A stretch of 64,000 bases of DNA from Vagococcus coleopterorum (GTDB lineage: Bacteria; Bacillota; Bacilli; Lactobacillales; Vagococcaceae), in contig NZ_CP049886.1 of NCBI RefSeq assembly GCF_011303955.1, positions 1,312,001 through 1,376,000 of the forward strand, given 5' to 3'. The notes under the pieces are model-generated. The model was not told the DNA's origin. It searched no databases and saw nothing but the letters and a program-made list of their open reading frames with translations. Position numbers and translations under genes: made by a program. Of the stretch, positions 24,599-32,876 are shown in pieces (within the stretch, counting starts at the first letter, position 1; every line of letters begins with the position of its first letter).

Positions 24599-25318
24599 TC
24601 ATTTTTTTGCCAAAAATAATTTTGCGGCACGATCTGTCTCTTTTAAATCAACACCTTGCTGACGAGCTGCAAAGACACAGCCACAGTAACATTGACGATA
24701 AATATCATACTCATTACACATATCGATTGAACGTTTGTAACCATTATTCTTTTTGAAATCACTCGGCAAATAATTAACATCATAGATCTTTTGAATGTCT
24801 AAACCAATCTCATTTATTAGCTGACTGTTTTTCTTAGGTGATAGTGTTAACGCACTTCCAAAATAATCAAAACCAAATTCTAACGCTTTTTCAGCCACAA
24901 TATCTAAGCGCATTTGAAAACAGGCTGTACACCGTTTTCCACCCTCAGCTTCATTTTGCAGTTGTTTAGCCCCTACCATTCTCATAAATTCATTTGGTTC
25001 ATATGGGGATGACATAAATCCTACAGTTGAACCTGTTCTCTTGTTGAACTCTTCAACAAACTCTTTTTGAACCAGTTCACGGCGTCGGTATTCACTTTCC
25101 GGGTGTATGTTTGAATTAGCAAACAAAATCGTCACGTCAGCATATTCTACTAAATATTCTAAACTATACGTACTACATGGGGCACAGCAACTATGCAGTA
25201 AAATGCTAGGTCGAGTTGTTTCTGCTTCCCAATTAGCTACTAGTTTTTGTAAAATGCGATCATAATTTACTTTTTGATTGGGTTGCTTTTTATTTAATAT
25301 CTCTTCAACATTTTGCAT
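24599..25318 (-). CDS. queH: epoxyqueuosine reductase QueH
   Basis: A 239-residue member of the QueH (DUF208) family. Cysteine motifs are all present: HSCCAPCSTYSLEYL near residue 45, KRCTACFQMRLD in the middle, and RQCYCGCVFAARQQG near the C-terminus, which bind the Fe-S and second metal sites. QueH carries out the last step of queuosine formation in tRNA, reducing epoxyqueuosine. The ATG has GAAGGAG 7 bases before it; an upstream in-frame start is not supported. It stands alone; the rest of the pathway is not in the window. Confidence 0.92.
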   Translation of the reverse strand: MQNVEEILNKKQPNQKVNYDRILQKLVANWEAETTRPSILLHSCCAPCSTYSLEYLVEYADVTILFANSNIHPESEYRRRELVQKEFVEEFNKRTGSTVGFMSSPYEPNEFMRMVGAKQLQNEAEGGKRCTACFQMRLDIVAEKALEFGFDYFGSALTLSPKKNSQLINEIGLDIQKIYDVNYLPSDFKKNNGYKRSIDMCNEYDIYRQCYCGCVFAARQQGVDLKETDRAAKLFLAKK

Positions 25319-25391
25319 AACAGACTCCTTCACAAGATTCATTTCTTCTATTATACACAATCTAAGGTTTTTAGTATGATATTATTTGGTA

Positions 25392-25424
25392 TGAAAAAAG
25401 CCCCGCTTACGCGGAGGCTTTTTA
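25392..25424 (-). terminator. terminator of BspA-like gene 1
   Basis: GCC-CCGC and GCGG-A-GGC stem with TTAC loop. It belongs to a repeated terminator family also at 27250, 28960 and 31352. Confidence 0.85.
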
Positions 25425-27152
25425 TAAATATTTACGTCTTGTTACGAGTCCACCAAACAACACGATGATTCCGACTAAACTTAACCAAATAGATGATTGT
25501 TCATTGGTTTGAGGTAATGTTTTGACATCCTCTTTATTTGTTTTTTTATGTGAACCAACATCATTGGTGTCGTTACCATTGTTTGTATTACTTCCATTGT
25601 TTCCGTTGCTACCGTTGTTTCCGTTGTTTCCATTATTTCCGTTGTTTCCATTATTGCCGTTGTTTTCCCCAGATTCCTCTTTCGTATAAACAAAGGTTAC
25701 TTCAAGAAGTTCGTTTGTTAGCTTACCACTAACCTCACCTTTTACTTCTTTAAATGTATAGTCCTCAATTGTTTTTTGTTCTGCTGTGTAGTCATCACCT
25801 TCATTACCAGTTAATAATACATCATCAACTAGTTTCGTTCCTTTAGTATCAACATATGATACGTTAACACCTGGTGACGCGACAGGATTTTTTGTATAAA
25901 CGTAAGTCACCACATCTTCTTTATAAGTTAAGCGACCTGATTCTTTACCTGCAACTTCTTTTAAAGTATAACCTGGGATTTCTTTGGCTTTAGATGTATA
26001 ATCCGTCCCAACATTTCCTTCAAATTTTTCTGAATCTGAAATGCTCGTTCCAGCTTCATCCTCATAGTTAACGGTTGTCCCCGGTGAAGCAGCATTCTTC
26101 AACCAGATATATGTATCCGCATCTTTTGAGCCATCGTAATTAGTCATAAATTCTTCAGATGTCCAAATATTATCACCTAGTGGTGTCTCTTCTGATCCAC
26201 CAGCAAGATTAATCCACATGCCTGTATAACTATTGCCTGAGTTGTAGTTTCCTAATTGGGATTTCTTTAAACTAGTTTTGGGTCCTAACGTTAATGCTTT
26301 TACTTCTACTTCATCTCCACCATACCCATTAAGCATATCCGAAGTATCCGCATTCAACGTGTCAAATGAACTTAAATCTAAGTGAAACAAAACAGAACAG
26401 TCTGAAAACATCCGCCCCATTGACTCTACATTAGAAGTATTGAACGAGCTTAAATTTATGTCACTTAAAGCATAACAATAAGCAAACATATTATTCATAT
26501 ATTTAACATTCGCTGTATTAAAATTTAATAAATCAAGACTTTTTAACTTGTCACTGTCAGAAAACATTGAGTTCATATTGGTGACATTAGTTGTGTTAAA
26601 GTTTGATAAATCAAGACTTTCTAATTGCTTACACGAATTAAACATATATGACATATTAGTGACATTACTTGTATCAATTTTATTCATTCCTATAAAAGAA
26701 TTTAGTTTTTCCAGATCTTGAAATAAATTACTTGAGTCATTCGGAAATTTTACATTATCTCCAAATTCAATTATTTGAGCCTTTTTTACCTTCGATGGCT
26801 TCTCATTACTTATTGTCCCTTCACTAACAATGACTTTATTACCCTCAACTACGACAGAAGCAGTTCCCCATTTAAGTTCATCATTTTCACGTACACCTTG
26901 CGATGTAGTGGAATCAATTATTTCACTTCTATTATTTGTTTCTGTAGTTATTTCTTTGCCACTTTGATTCGTACTCTCTAACAAATCTGAACTAAACAGA
27001 TCAATCTCATTTGTATCAGATACTAACTGCCCTTCAGTTGTTTCGTTTGCATTATTTTCGATAGTGATTGCCTCATTTAGTTCAACGGCTAAACTAGCCA
27101 TAGGTTGCCCTAACATGGCACATGCTAATAATAAATATCCGTATTTTTTCAT
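25422..27152 (-). CDS. BspA-like (DUF285) MucBP surface protein 1, LPQTN anchor
   Basis: A 576-residue wall protein. It has a signal peptide (MKKYGYLLLACAMLGQPMAS), a variable linker, and DUF285 leucine-rich repeats (about 150-285) with the LDLSNFNTTNVTNMNSMF pattern. Two MucBP-like domains follow (about 358-425 and 430-495, VNYEDEAGTSI and VSYVDTKGTKL), then an Asn-Gly repeat stalk and an LPQTNEQSS sorting signal with membrane helix and RRK tail. The fifth sorting residue is Asn, not Gly. The C-terminal half and signal peptide are almost identical to the neighbouring gene, indicating recent duplication or conversion. Role: probably adhesion to host or matrix surfaces. Confidence 0.88.
   Translation of the reverse strand: MKKYGYLLLACAMLGQPMASLAVELNEAITIENNANETTEGQLVSDTNEIDLFSSDLLESTNQSGKEITTETNNRSEIIDSTTSQGVRENDELKWGTASVVVEGNKVIVSEGTISNEKPSKVKKAQIIEFGDNVKFPNDSSNLFQDLEKLNSFIGMNKIDTSNVTNMSYMFNSCKQLESLDLSNFNTTNVTNMNSMFSDSDKLKSLDLLNFNTANVKYMNNMFAYCYALSDINLSSFNTSNVESMGRMFSDCSVLFHLDLSSFDTLNADTSDMLNGYGGDEVEVKALTLGPKTSLKKSQLGNYNSGNSYTGMWINLAGGSEETPLGDNIWTSEEFMTNYDGSKDADTYIWLKNAASPGTTVNYEDEAGTSISDSEKFEGNVGTDYTSKAKEIPGYTLKEVAGKESGRLTYKEDVVTYVYTKNPVASPGVNVSYVDTKGTKLVDDVLLTGNEGDDYTAEQKTIEDYTFKEVKGEVSGKLTNELLEVTFVYTKEESGENNGNNGNNGNNGNNGNNGSNGNNGSNTNNGNDTNDVGSHKKTNKEDVKTLPQTNEQSSIWLSLVGIIVLFGGLVTRRKYL
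25580..25672 (-). repeat. Asn-Asn-Gly coding microrepeat in BspA-like gene 1
   Basis: Tandem 9-bp units (GTTGTTTCC/ATTATTTCC on the plus strand) encode NNG/SNG triplets. The neighbouring paralogue has a shorter, Asp-containing version. Confidence 0.7.
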
Positions 27153-27249
27153 ATTATTTCTCCTTATATTCCGTCTTCTCCTTTATTATAGGAAATATCA
27201 CACTTAAAGATTGCTCCAATTTTGAATTAGTCTTATCAAAAAAGTAGCA

Positions 27250-27283
27250 ATAAAAAAGCCCCGCTTACGCGGAGGCTTTTTAT
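27250..27283 (-). terminator. terminator of BspA-like gene 2
   Basis: Same 19-base core (GCC-CCGC-TTAC-GCGG-AGGC) as at 25392. Confidence 0.85.
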
Positions 27284-28860
27284 AAATATTTACGTCTTGT
27301 TACGACTCCACCAAACAACAGGATGATTCCAACTAAGCTTAACCAAATAGATGATTGTTCATTAGTTTGGGGTAATGTTTTGATATCCTCTTTATTTGGT
27401 TTTTTATGTGAGTCCCCGTCACTTGTCTCGTTACCATTGTTTGCATTACTTCCATTGTTTCCGTCGTTACCGTTGTTTCCGTCGTTACCGTCGTTTCCGT
27501 TGTTTCCATTATTGCCGTTGTTTCCCCCAGATTCCTCTTTCGTATAAACAAAGGTTACTTCAAGAAGTTCGTTTGTCAGTTTACCACTAACCTCACCTTT
27601 TACTTCTTTAAATGTATAGTCCTCAATTGTTTTTTGTTCTGCTGTGTAGTCGTCACCTTCATTACCAGTTAATAATACATCATCAACTAGTTTCGTTCCT
27701 TTAGTATCAACATATGATACGTTAACACCTGGTGACGCGACAGGATTTTTTGTATAAACGTAAGTCACCACATCTTCTTTATAGGTTAAGCGACCTGACT
27801 CTTTACCTGTGACTTCTTTTAAAGTATAGCCTGGGATTTCTTTGGCTTTAGATGTATAATCTGTCCCAACATTTCCTTCAAATTTTTCTGAATCTGAAAT
27901 GCTATTACCTGCCTCATCCACATAGTTAACAGTTGTCCCCGGTGAAACAGCGTTCTTCAACCAAATATATGTATCATGATCTTTTGGTCCATCGTAATTA
28001 GCCATAAATTCTTCAGATGTCCAAATATTATCACCTAGAGGTTTCTCTTCTCCGCCGCCCGCAAGATTAATCCACATACCAGCGTAGGTATCATCACTTG
28101 GTGCTGATGGTAATTCAGTTTTTTTCATTTTAACATCTGGTCCAATTTTTATTTTTTTTAAGTTTGTATCTTCAGCAAATGCTCGTACAAAACTTTCATC
28201 CGTCGGAACACTTAACGTACTTATATCCAATTCTTCTAGCTGCTTACTTTTCATAAACATTGCTTCCAAATTACCATCACTTACATTTTCCGTATTAAAA
28301 CTACTCAAATCGAGTACCTTAAATTGAGTATTAAAAAATATTTTGCTTATCCAAGTGACATTAGATGTATCGAACTTACTTAAATCAACGGTTTCTAACT
28401 TGCTTTCATAAAACATTTGATACATTTCTCTTGTTTCAGAAGTATCGACATTGTTAAATCCTTCAAAAACTGTTGCTTTTAAATCTTGGAATATATAGGT
28501 TCCATCTTTTTCAGTTTTCACACCTGGTTGAAAAATGATTTTTTCGGCATCTTTAATTTTTTGTCCTTTAGACTCCCCTAAAGTCCCAGCACCTACGGTT
28601 GCAATTTTTCCATCAGCTGAAAAAGTAACTGGAGCAGTCCCCTTTCCCCATGTTTCAGCATAAGGAGTAGCACCTCCATTATCCGTTGTTACAGCATTTT
28701 CTTCTGCCACAACTGGCACTGTCGGGTTACTGATTTCCTTTTCTTTTGGTGTCGATTCAATACTTTCGCTCGTGATTTGCTCATTTAGATCAACGGCTAA
28801 ACTAGCCATAGGTTGCCCTAACATGGCACATGCTAATAATAAATATCCATATTTTTTCAT
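27280..28860 (-). CDS. BspA-like (DUF285) MucBP surface protein 2, LPQTN anchor
   Basis: A 526-residue paralogue of the preceding entry. The signal peptide is identical, and the last 230 or so residues (two MucBP-like domains, Asn-Gly stalk, LPQTNEQSS and tail) are nearly the same. The N-terminal ligand part differs, with fewer and degenerate DUF285 repeats (VDLSKFDTSNVTWISKIF, LDLSSFNTENVSDG). Both genes have the same upstream region (AAAATTGGAGCA and TATTTCCTATAATAAAGGAG), so they are probably controlled together. The pattern suggests cassette-like divergence of the exposed tip on a constant stalk. Confidence 0.87.
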   Translation of the reverse strand: MKKYGYLLLACAMLGQPMASLAVDLNEQITSESIESTPKEKEISNPTVPVVAEENAVTTDNGGATPYAETWGKGTAPVTFSADGKIATVGAGTLGESKGQKIKDAEKIIFQPGVKTEKDGTYIFQDLKATVFEGFNNVDTSETREMYQMFYESKLETVDLSKFDTSNVTWISKIFFNTQFKVLDLSSFNTENVSDGNLEAMFMKSKQLEELDISTLSVPTDESFVRAFAEDTNLKKIKIGPDVKMKKTELPSAPSDDTYAGMWINLAGGGEEKPLGDNIWTSEEFMANYDGPKDHDTYIWLKNAVSPGTTVNYVDEAGNSISDSEKFEGNVGTDYTSKAKEIPGYTLKEVTGKESGRLTYKEDVVTYVYTKNPVASPGVNVSYVDTKGTKLVDDVLLTGNEGDDYTAEQKTIEDYTFKEVKGEVSGKLTNELLEVTFVYTKEESGGNNGNNGNNGNDGNDGNNGNDGNNGSNANNGNETSDGDSHKKPNKEDIKTLPQTNEQSSIWLSLVGIILLFGGVVTRRKYL

Positions 28861-28959
28861 ATTATTTCTCCTTATATTTCGTCTTCTCCTTTATTATAGG
28901 AAATATTCTGTCTAATGAATGCTCCAATTTTGAGTTAGCCTTCTCAAAAAAGGAGTAAT

Positions 28960-28991
28960 AAAAAAAGCCCCGCTTGCGCGGAGGCTTTTTA
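28960..28991 (-). terminator. terminator of the MFS exporter gene
   Basis: GCCCCGC-TTGC-GCGGAGGC variant of the repeated terminator. Confidence 0.85.
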
Positions 28992-30170
28992 TTTTAGATA
29001 GCGTTTTGCTAGTAAATAACATATCAGTAAAACCGCAATAAAGTATAGTGGCATGCTTAGTAGCGAACCTGTATGCAACAAACTCATTAAGAAGGTCATC
29101 AGGCTAACTAGTAAGTAGTACCCTAAACTAAAGATTGCACCTGCTGTTCCTACCACATCTTTGAAATCAACTAAAGCTAAACTTAGGCAATTAGGTAATG
29201 CAATCCCTGTTCCGATTAACATCACAAAGACTGCAATAATGTACGCTGCCATTTGTAGCGGACTTGCCACAGAACTCATAGCACTGACACCTAATAGTAG
29301 AAGCGCACCTACTAGGGCTATGCTTAAACCTAAACGAATAATTTTTTCAGGATTCATGTGGTCTAATAATTTTTTAGAAATTAATGAACCAATCACTGTT
29401 GCTAAAGCAACGGCAATTCCAATAAATCCATAAGTTGATTGGCTTAAGCCAAAATATTCAATAAAGACAAACGGCGCTTCAGCATAGTAACTGAATAATA
29501 AGCCATTGACTGCACCGATTAAGAATCCAAAAGTTAACACTCGTGAATTACTTAAAATGCGTTTAGTCACCGCCATGATTGAAACAGTTTGGCGATTTTC
29601 AACTTTAAACGTTTCCGGTAAAGCTAAGTAACTATAAATAAATATCGCGACACTCATCACAACTAGTGTGAAAAAGACAGCTCGATAGCCCCAATTTTGA
29701 CCGACAAACCCACCAATTAATGGACCAACGGCTGGTGTAAAGGCAAGTGCTGCTGAAATTTGGGCAAACAAACGGTGGCGTTCATTACCATCAAAGCTTT
29801 CACGTAAAATCGTTTGGGTTGTTATTGACCCTGTACTAGCACCAAAAGCTTGAATAAAACGAGCCACTAATAATGCCGTCATTGAACCTGATAAATAACA
29901 CATCAAGCTGCCAATTCCATATAAGACAATCCCTAAGTTCATAGCATGACGACGACCGATACGATCTGAAAGCCAGCCCCAAGTAAAGACACCAAAGGCA
30001 AAGGCTAAGAAATAGATACTTAATGTTAATTGTGCCGTGCTCATTGATGTACCATAAGCTGTGGCAATTTGTGGTAAAGATGGTGTAAAAATTGTTTCAC
30101 TGATTTGAGGAAATCCTACTAATAAGATTAGTAATAGCACTCCTGGTTTTTTTTCGATGTTTTTTCTCAT
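28989..30170 (-). CDS. Bcr/CflA-family MFS drug exporter
   Basis: A 393-residue, 12-helix major facilitator. The motif A loop is GWLSDRIGRRHAMNLG between helices 2 and 3, motif C-like ALAFTPAVGPLIGGFVG is in helix 5, and the start FPQISETIFTPSLPQIATAYG is typical of the Bcr/CflA group (bicyclomycin, chloramphenicol, other drugs). AAGGAG lies 7 bases upstream of the ATG. A 24-codon leader ORF ends 19 bases before the start, suggesting ribosome-mediated induction. Drug specificity cannot be predicted. Confidence 0.87.
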   Translation of the reverse strand: MRKNIEKKPGVLLLILLVGFPQISETIFTPSLPQIATAYGTSMSTAQLTLSIYFLAFAFGVFTWGWLSDRIGRRHAMNLGIVLYGIGSLMCYLSGSMTALLVARFIQAFGASTGSITTQTILRESFDGNERHRLFAQISAALAFTPAVGPLIGGFVGQNWGYRAVFFTLVVMSVAIFIYSYLALPETFKVENRQTVSIMAVTKRILSNSRVLTFGFLIGAVNGLLFSYYAEAPFVFIEYFGLSQSTYGFIGIAVALATVIGSLISKKLLDHMNPEKIIRLGLSIALVGALLLLGVSAMSSVASPLQMAAYIIAVFVMLIGTGIALPNCLSLALVDFKDVVGTAGAIFSLGYYLLVSLMTFLMSLLHTGSLLSMPLYFIAVLLICYLLAKRYLK

Positions 30171-30189
30171 TTTTAAAACTCCTTATTTA

Positions 30190-30264
30190 TTATAATGCGA
30201 AGAAAAAACATCCTTTACAGGGAAACGGTGGAATCATGACCTTAATCCAATCATAAGTAGTCAT
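30190..30264 (-). CDS. leader ORF of 24 residues upstream of the MFS exporter
   Basis: An ATG ORF, MTTYDWIKVM then IPPFPCKGCFFFAL, with a strong GGGGTGA site 5 bases before the start. It carries an IPPFP motif (prolines that slow ribosomes) and CKGC. A good promoter is positioned to make it the first ORF of the exporter transcript. I see no convincing hairpin over the exporter ribosome site, so the mechanism, if any, is not clear; it might also be an independent small peptide. Confidence 0.5.
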   Translation of the reverse strand: MTTYDWIKVMIPPFPCKGCFFFAL

Positions 30265-30294
30265 AAACTCACCCCTTTCGAATTGATTGCCTTA

Positions 30295-30324
30295 ATTATA
30301 AAAGATATGCTCTCGCTATTGCAA
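30295..30324 (-). promoter_or_regulatory. promoter of the leader/MFS transcript
   Basis: TTGCAA, 18-bp spacer, TATAAT on the minus strand, about 30 bases before the leader ORF. Confidence 0.6.
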
Positions 30325-30502
30325 GAAAATAATACATTTTGTTTGGCCTATCTCATCTATCCATAAGAAAAACCACACGAAGTATTATTTGTGAATAATA
30401 ACACCTGGTATACAAAATAAATAGAACACTTATCTTTCCCACGCTACAAACAAGTGCTATCATATTGTTTCACGAAAATAACAAGAAAAATAACATAGGG
30501 TA

Positions 30503-30531
30503 TTTACATCACAAACAATTAGTTGTAAGAT
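30503..30531 (+). promoter_or_regulatory. promoter of the small-protein/dsbB operon
   Basis: TTTACA, 17-bp spacer, TAAGAT, 47 bases upstream of the first start codon. Confidence 0.55.
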
Positions 30532-30577
30532 GAGAATGTGAAAGACATCACAACAAGTTTGTTAGGAGGAGATTTTT

Positions 30578-30739
30578 TTGGATATTATTATTTTATTTTT
30601 AATGACTGCACTATTTTATATGTTGATTGTTAAGAAAGACACTTCATGGAAAATGATTGGCCTTTGGTTCATCATCTTCATTTTAAGTTTCATCTTATTC
30701 AAATTACACGCAACAAGCGAATTACCATTTAACTTTTAG
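30578..30739 (+). CDS. small membrane protein, DUF5993-like, partner of DsbB
   Basis: A 53-residue protein starting at TTG, 7 bases after AGGAGGA. Two hydrophobic segments (DIIILFLMTALFYMLIV and IGLWFIIFILSFILF) are separated by a short basic loop, with a C-terminal HATSELPFNF. Size, topology and position immediately before a DsbB gene (11 bases) fit the DUF5993 family, which I recall as frequently next to disulfide bond formation protein B. Its biochemical role is unknown. A joint function in disulfide formation is inferred from linkage. Confidence 0.65.
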   Translation: MDIIILFLMTALFYMLIVKKDTSWKMIGLWFIIFILSFILFKLHATSELPFNF

Positions 30740-30750
30740 GAGGAGTACTC

Positions 30751-31347
30751 ATGTCAAAATTTATTAAAGAAAATATTAAATTCTTAGGGTTCTGGATGGC
30801 CGTGGCAATGGTTGCTGCTTACATTTTAGTTCTTGGTGGAAGTATGGGAGCACAATATATCATCGGCGAAATGCCTTGTCCCCTATGTGTGTTACAACGT
30901 TACAGCATGATGTTAGCGGTCATTGGACCCATCATGATTATCATTTCATCTTTAAACGGAACAATTACAACAACTAAGTTTGCAGCTGGTTACGGTTTAT
31001 CAATCATCGCTTCATTAGGTGGTATGTTATATGCTGGACGTCAAGTTGCTTTACACTTACATGATGACGGTTTTGGTGGAGCTTTCTTAGGCTTACACTT
31101 CTACACTTGGTCATTCATTACTTTCGTTATTGTTATCTTATTTGCTGGTATTAACTTAGTCTTCGCAGATAAATTAACACCGCCAAATGATTCAGTAACA
31201 CCTTTCGTCTGGATTGCTAAAGCTGTTATCTACGTATTCTTTGCAATGGTAGTTATCAACTTTATCTCAATGATCTTCCAACAAGGATTCAACTTCTTGT
31301 TACCAGATGATCCAACTCACTACCAATTATTCGATTTATTTAAATAA
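30751..31347 (+). CDS. DsbB-family disulfide bond formation protein
   Basis: A 198-residue membrane protein with four or five helices. MPCPLCVLQRY (C44/C47) is the quinone-proximal CXXC of DsbB, followed by the helix-3 region GGMLYAGRQVALHLH and GLHFYTWSF. No other cysteine occurs in the protein, so the second catalytic cysteine pair of E. coli DsbB is missing. It may oxidise its partner through the one CXXC or through another protein. A strong AGGAGGAG precedes the ATG. No DsbA-like thioredoxin gene lies nearby. It shares a bidirectional terminator with the convergent adhesin gene. Confidence 0.85.
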   Translation: MSKFIKENIKFLGFWMAVAMVAAYILVLGGSMGAQYIIGEMPCPLCVLQRYSMMLAVIGPIMIIISSLNGTITTTKFAAGYGLSIIASLGGMLYAGRQVALHLHDDGFGGAFLGLHFYTWSFITFVIVILFAGINLVFADKLTPPNDSVTPFVWIAKAVIYVFFAMVVINFISMIFQQGFNFLLPDDPTHYQLFDLFK

Positions 31348-31351
31348 TTAA

Positions 31352-31387
31352 AAAGAAAAAGCCCCGCTTATGCGGAGGCTTTTTTTA
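31352..31387. terminator. bidirectional terminator between dsbB and the unanchored adhesin
   Basis: GCCCCGC-TTAT-GCGGAGGC core, a member of the repeated terminator family of this region, with A- and T-runs on both sides. Confidence 0.88.
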
Positions 31388-32860
31388 TTTATCAAATAGT
31401 TTATAGCCTTTGGGGGCTTTTGTTTCAATAATTTCGTACTTGCCATAAGCTAACTCATCCGACCAGTATTCACCATTTTCATCTGTCTTAAACTTAGACA
31501 AGACATCCCCATTCATATTTTTCAGAATGAATTCGGCCCCTTCAAGTCGCTTACCTGTTTCGTTATCAAATTTCACAACATGAACAATCCCCTTGTTTTT
31601 TTTCGCTTTATTCTTAATAATAAGGTTAACATTATTATTATTTTGAGACAGCGTGAATGAATAGGGATTTTTTGAAATCTCATAACCATTTTTGGTATTT
31701 TTTTGAATCAATTGATAATCTGAATATTCTAAATCTTTACAAACTAATTTTCCATCTTGATTAGTTTTAAGCAGTTCTCTCTCACCAGTCGACATATTCA
31801 CCAATTCAAATTCAGAAACTCCCAACCTCTTATTTGGTTTGGCTGCATCTACAACTTCAACTGTTAATTTTGTCTGATTTAATGGATTATAAATTTGACT
31901 TTGGATGAACTTCTTCTGATTATGTCCCCATCCCAATAACACATCATTATGATAAGTTGGGACTTTTCCCATACCTGATAAATTTGTTTCATAGGTTAGT
32001 AATAAATCTGCTTCGATTCTACCAATCCAGAAAAAAAAGACTTTGTGATGTTTATTTAAAATACCCGTAGTATCTAAATCTTCAATCACATCATATGAAC
32101 CATCATCATGATATTTTACAAATTTGGCAACTAATGACCCTTCTACAAATTGTTGGTATCTACCTAAGAAATCTTTTATAAAACTTGCCTCTGAACAACC
32201 ATCCTGTGGTGATACCTTAATAGTCCAGAATGCTTTTGAACCTTTAATTTCACCTGTCTTACTAATTGCTAATCCTTCATCCGAGGACTCTTTATCATCT
32301 TCAGTATCATGATCTGTCGTTTTCAAACTTTCAACAATAAATACTACTAATGAACTTTTTCCAAATAAGGATATGTCCAGTTTCGTTTTCATTTGATTTA
32401 TATTACTAGGCTTTGTTATTTCAATTGGCAATACTATTTCACCATGATACGATTCACTAAGATCGCGTTTGTTGTCATCTAGAGTAAGTTCCAATCGACC
32501 AAACTCCTCATTTAACTCCAAACTAGCAATTTTATCCCCATTTTCATCAAGCAACTCACTAGGAGCCGAATTGACTTTTAAATTGTCTGGTATGTCCCAA
32601 AAGAAATGTCTCAGATTCTCCTTTGAGTTATCTGATGAGATTTCCCACTTTAGCAAAAGTTCTAGAGGCGTATCTTTCTCAATACTATCCCCATCCTTTA
32701 AAAATTCACCACTATCAATCACTCTCAACTTTGCGTCTCTTATAAATTCAATGCCATTCACTTGATCATCATTAGCAAACACAGTTGTGTAGGCTAATGT
32801 TATGGTCATAGATAATAGCATTGTCCCTGTCAATATTTTCAAAAATTTTGAATTCTTCAT
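31385..32860 (-). CDS. Cna-type adhesin lacking a sorting signal, last gene of the ica-like operon
   Basis: A 491-residue secreted protein with a signal peptide (MKNSKFLKILTGTMLLSMTI), two Ig-like adhesin domains related to those of the LPXTG adhesin above (compare LAISKTGEIKGSKAFWTIKV with its LLNKTGKEIEGNKLDWSVKI), then two Cna-B/SpaA domains. The frame stops at APKGYKLFDK, inside the last Cna-B domain, directly at a terminator. There is no final strand, no LPXTG and no membrane anchor. It is either truncated or naturally released. AAAGGTG is 9 bases before the ATG, and the gene follows icaC by 16 bases, so it probably belongs to the polysaccharide operon. Confidence 0.8.
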   Translation of the reverse strand: MKNSKFLKILTGTMLLSMTITLAYTTVFANDDQVNGIEFIRDAKLRVIDSGEFLKDGDSIEKDTPLELLLKWEISSDNSKENLRHFFWDIPDNLKVNSAPSELLDENGDKIASLELNEEFGRLELTLDDNKRDLSESYHGEIVLPIEITKPSNINQMKTKLDISLFGKSSLVVFIVESLKTTDHDTEDDKESSDEGLAISKTGEIKGSKAFWTIKVSPQDGCSEASFIKDFLGRYQQFVEGSLVAKFVKYHDDGSYDVIEDLDTTGILNKHHKVFFFWIGRIEADLLLTYETNLSGMGKVPTYHNDVLLGWGHNQKKFIQSQIYNPLNQTKLTVEVVDAAKPNKRLGVSEFELVNMSTGERELLKTNQDGKLVCKDLEYSDYQLIQKNTKNGYEISKNPYSFTLSQNNNNVNLIIKNKAKKNKGIVHVVKFDNETGKRLEGAEFILKNMNGDVLSKFKTDENGEYWSDELAYGKYEIIETKAPKGYKLFDK

Positions 32861-32876
32861 AGTTGAAATCACCTTT

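Larger units (their letters stand above)
30265..30577. other. intergenic region with two divergent promoters
   Basis: A 313-base stretch without a supported gene. It holds the minus-strand promoter of the leader/MFS transcript at its left end and the plus-strand promoter of the small-protein/DsbB operon at its right. The middle (about 30330-30500) is AT-rich and shows nothing further. Confidence 0.6.

Noticed and set aside
25580-25672. CRISPR-like short repeats
   Set aside because: The units are 9-bp coding microrepeats in a protein stalk without spacers; no cas genes are present.
25538-25732. Cys/Phe/Tyr-rich plus-strand ORF, and the matching one at 27396-27590
   Set aside because: Composition is an artefact of reading the Asn-Gly stalk repeats backwards.
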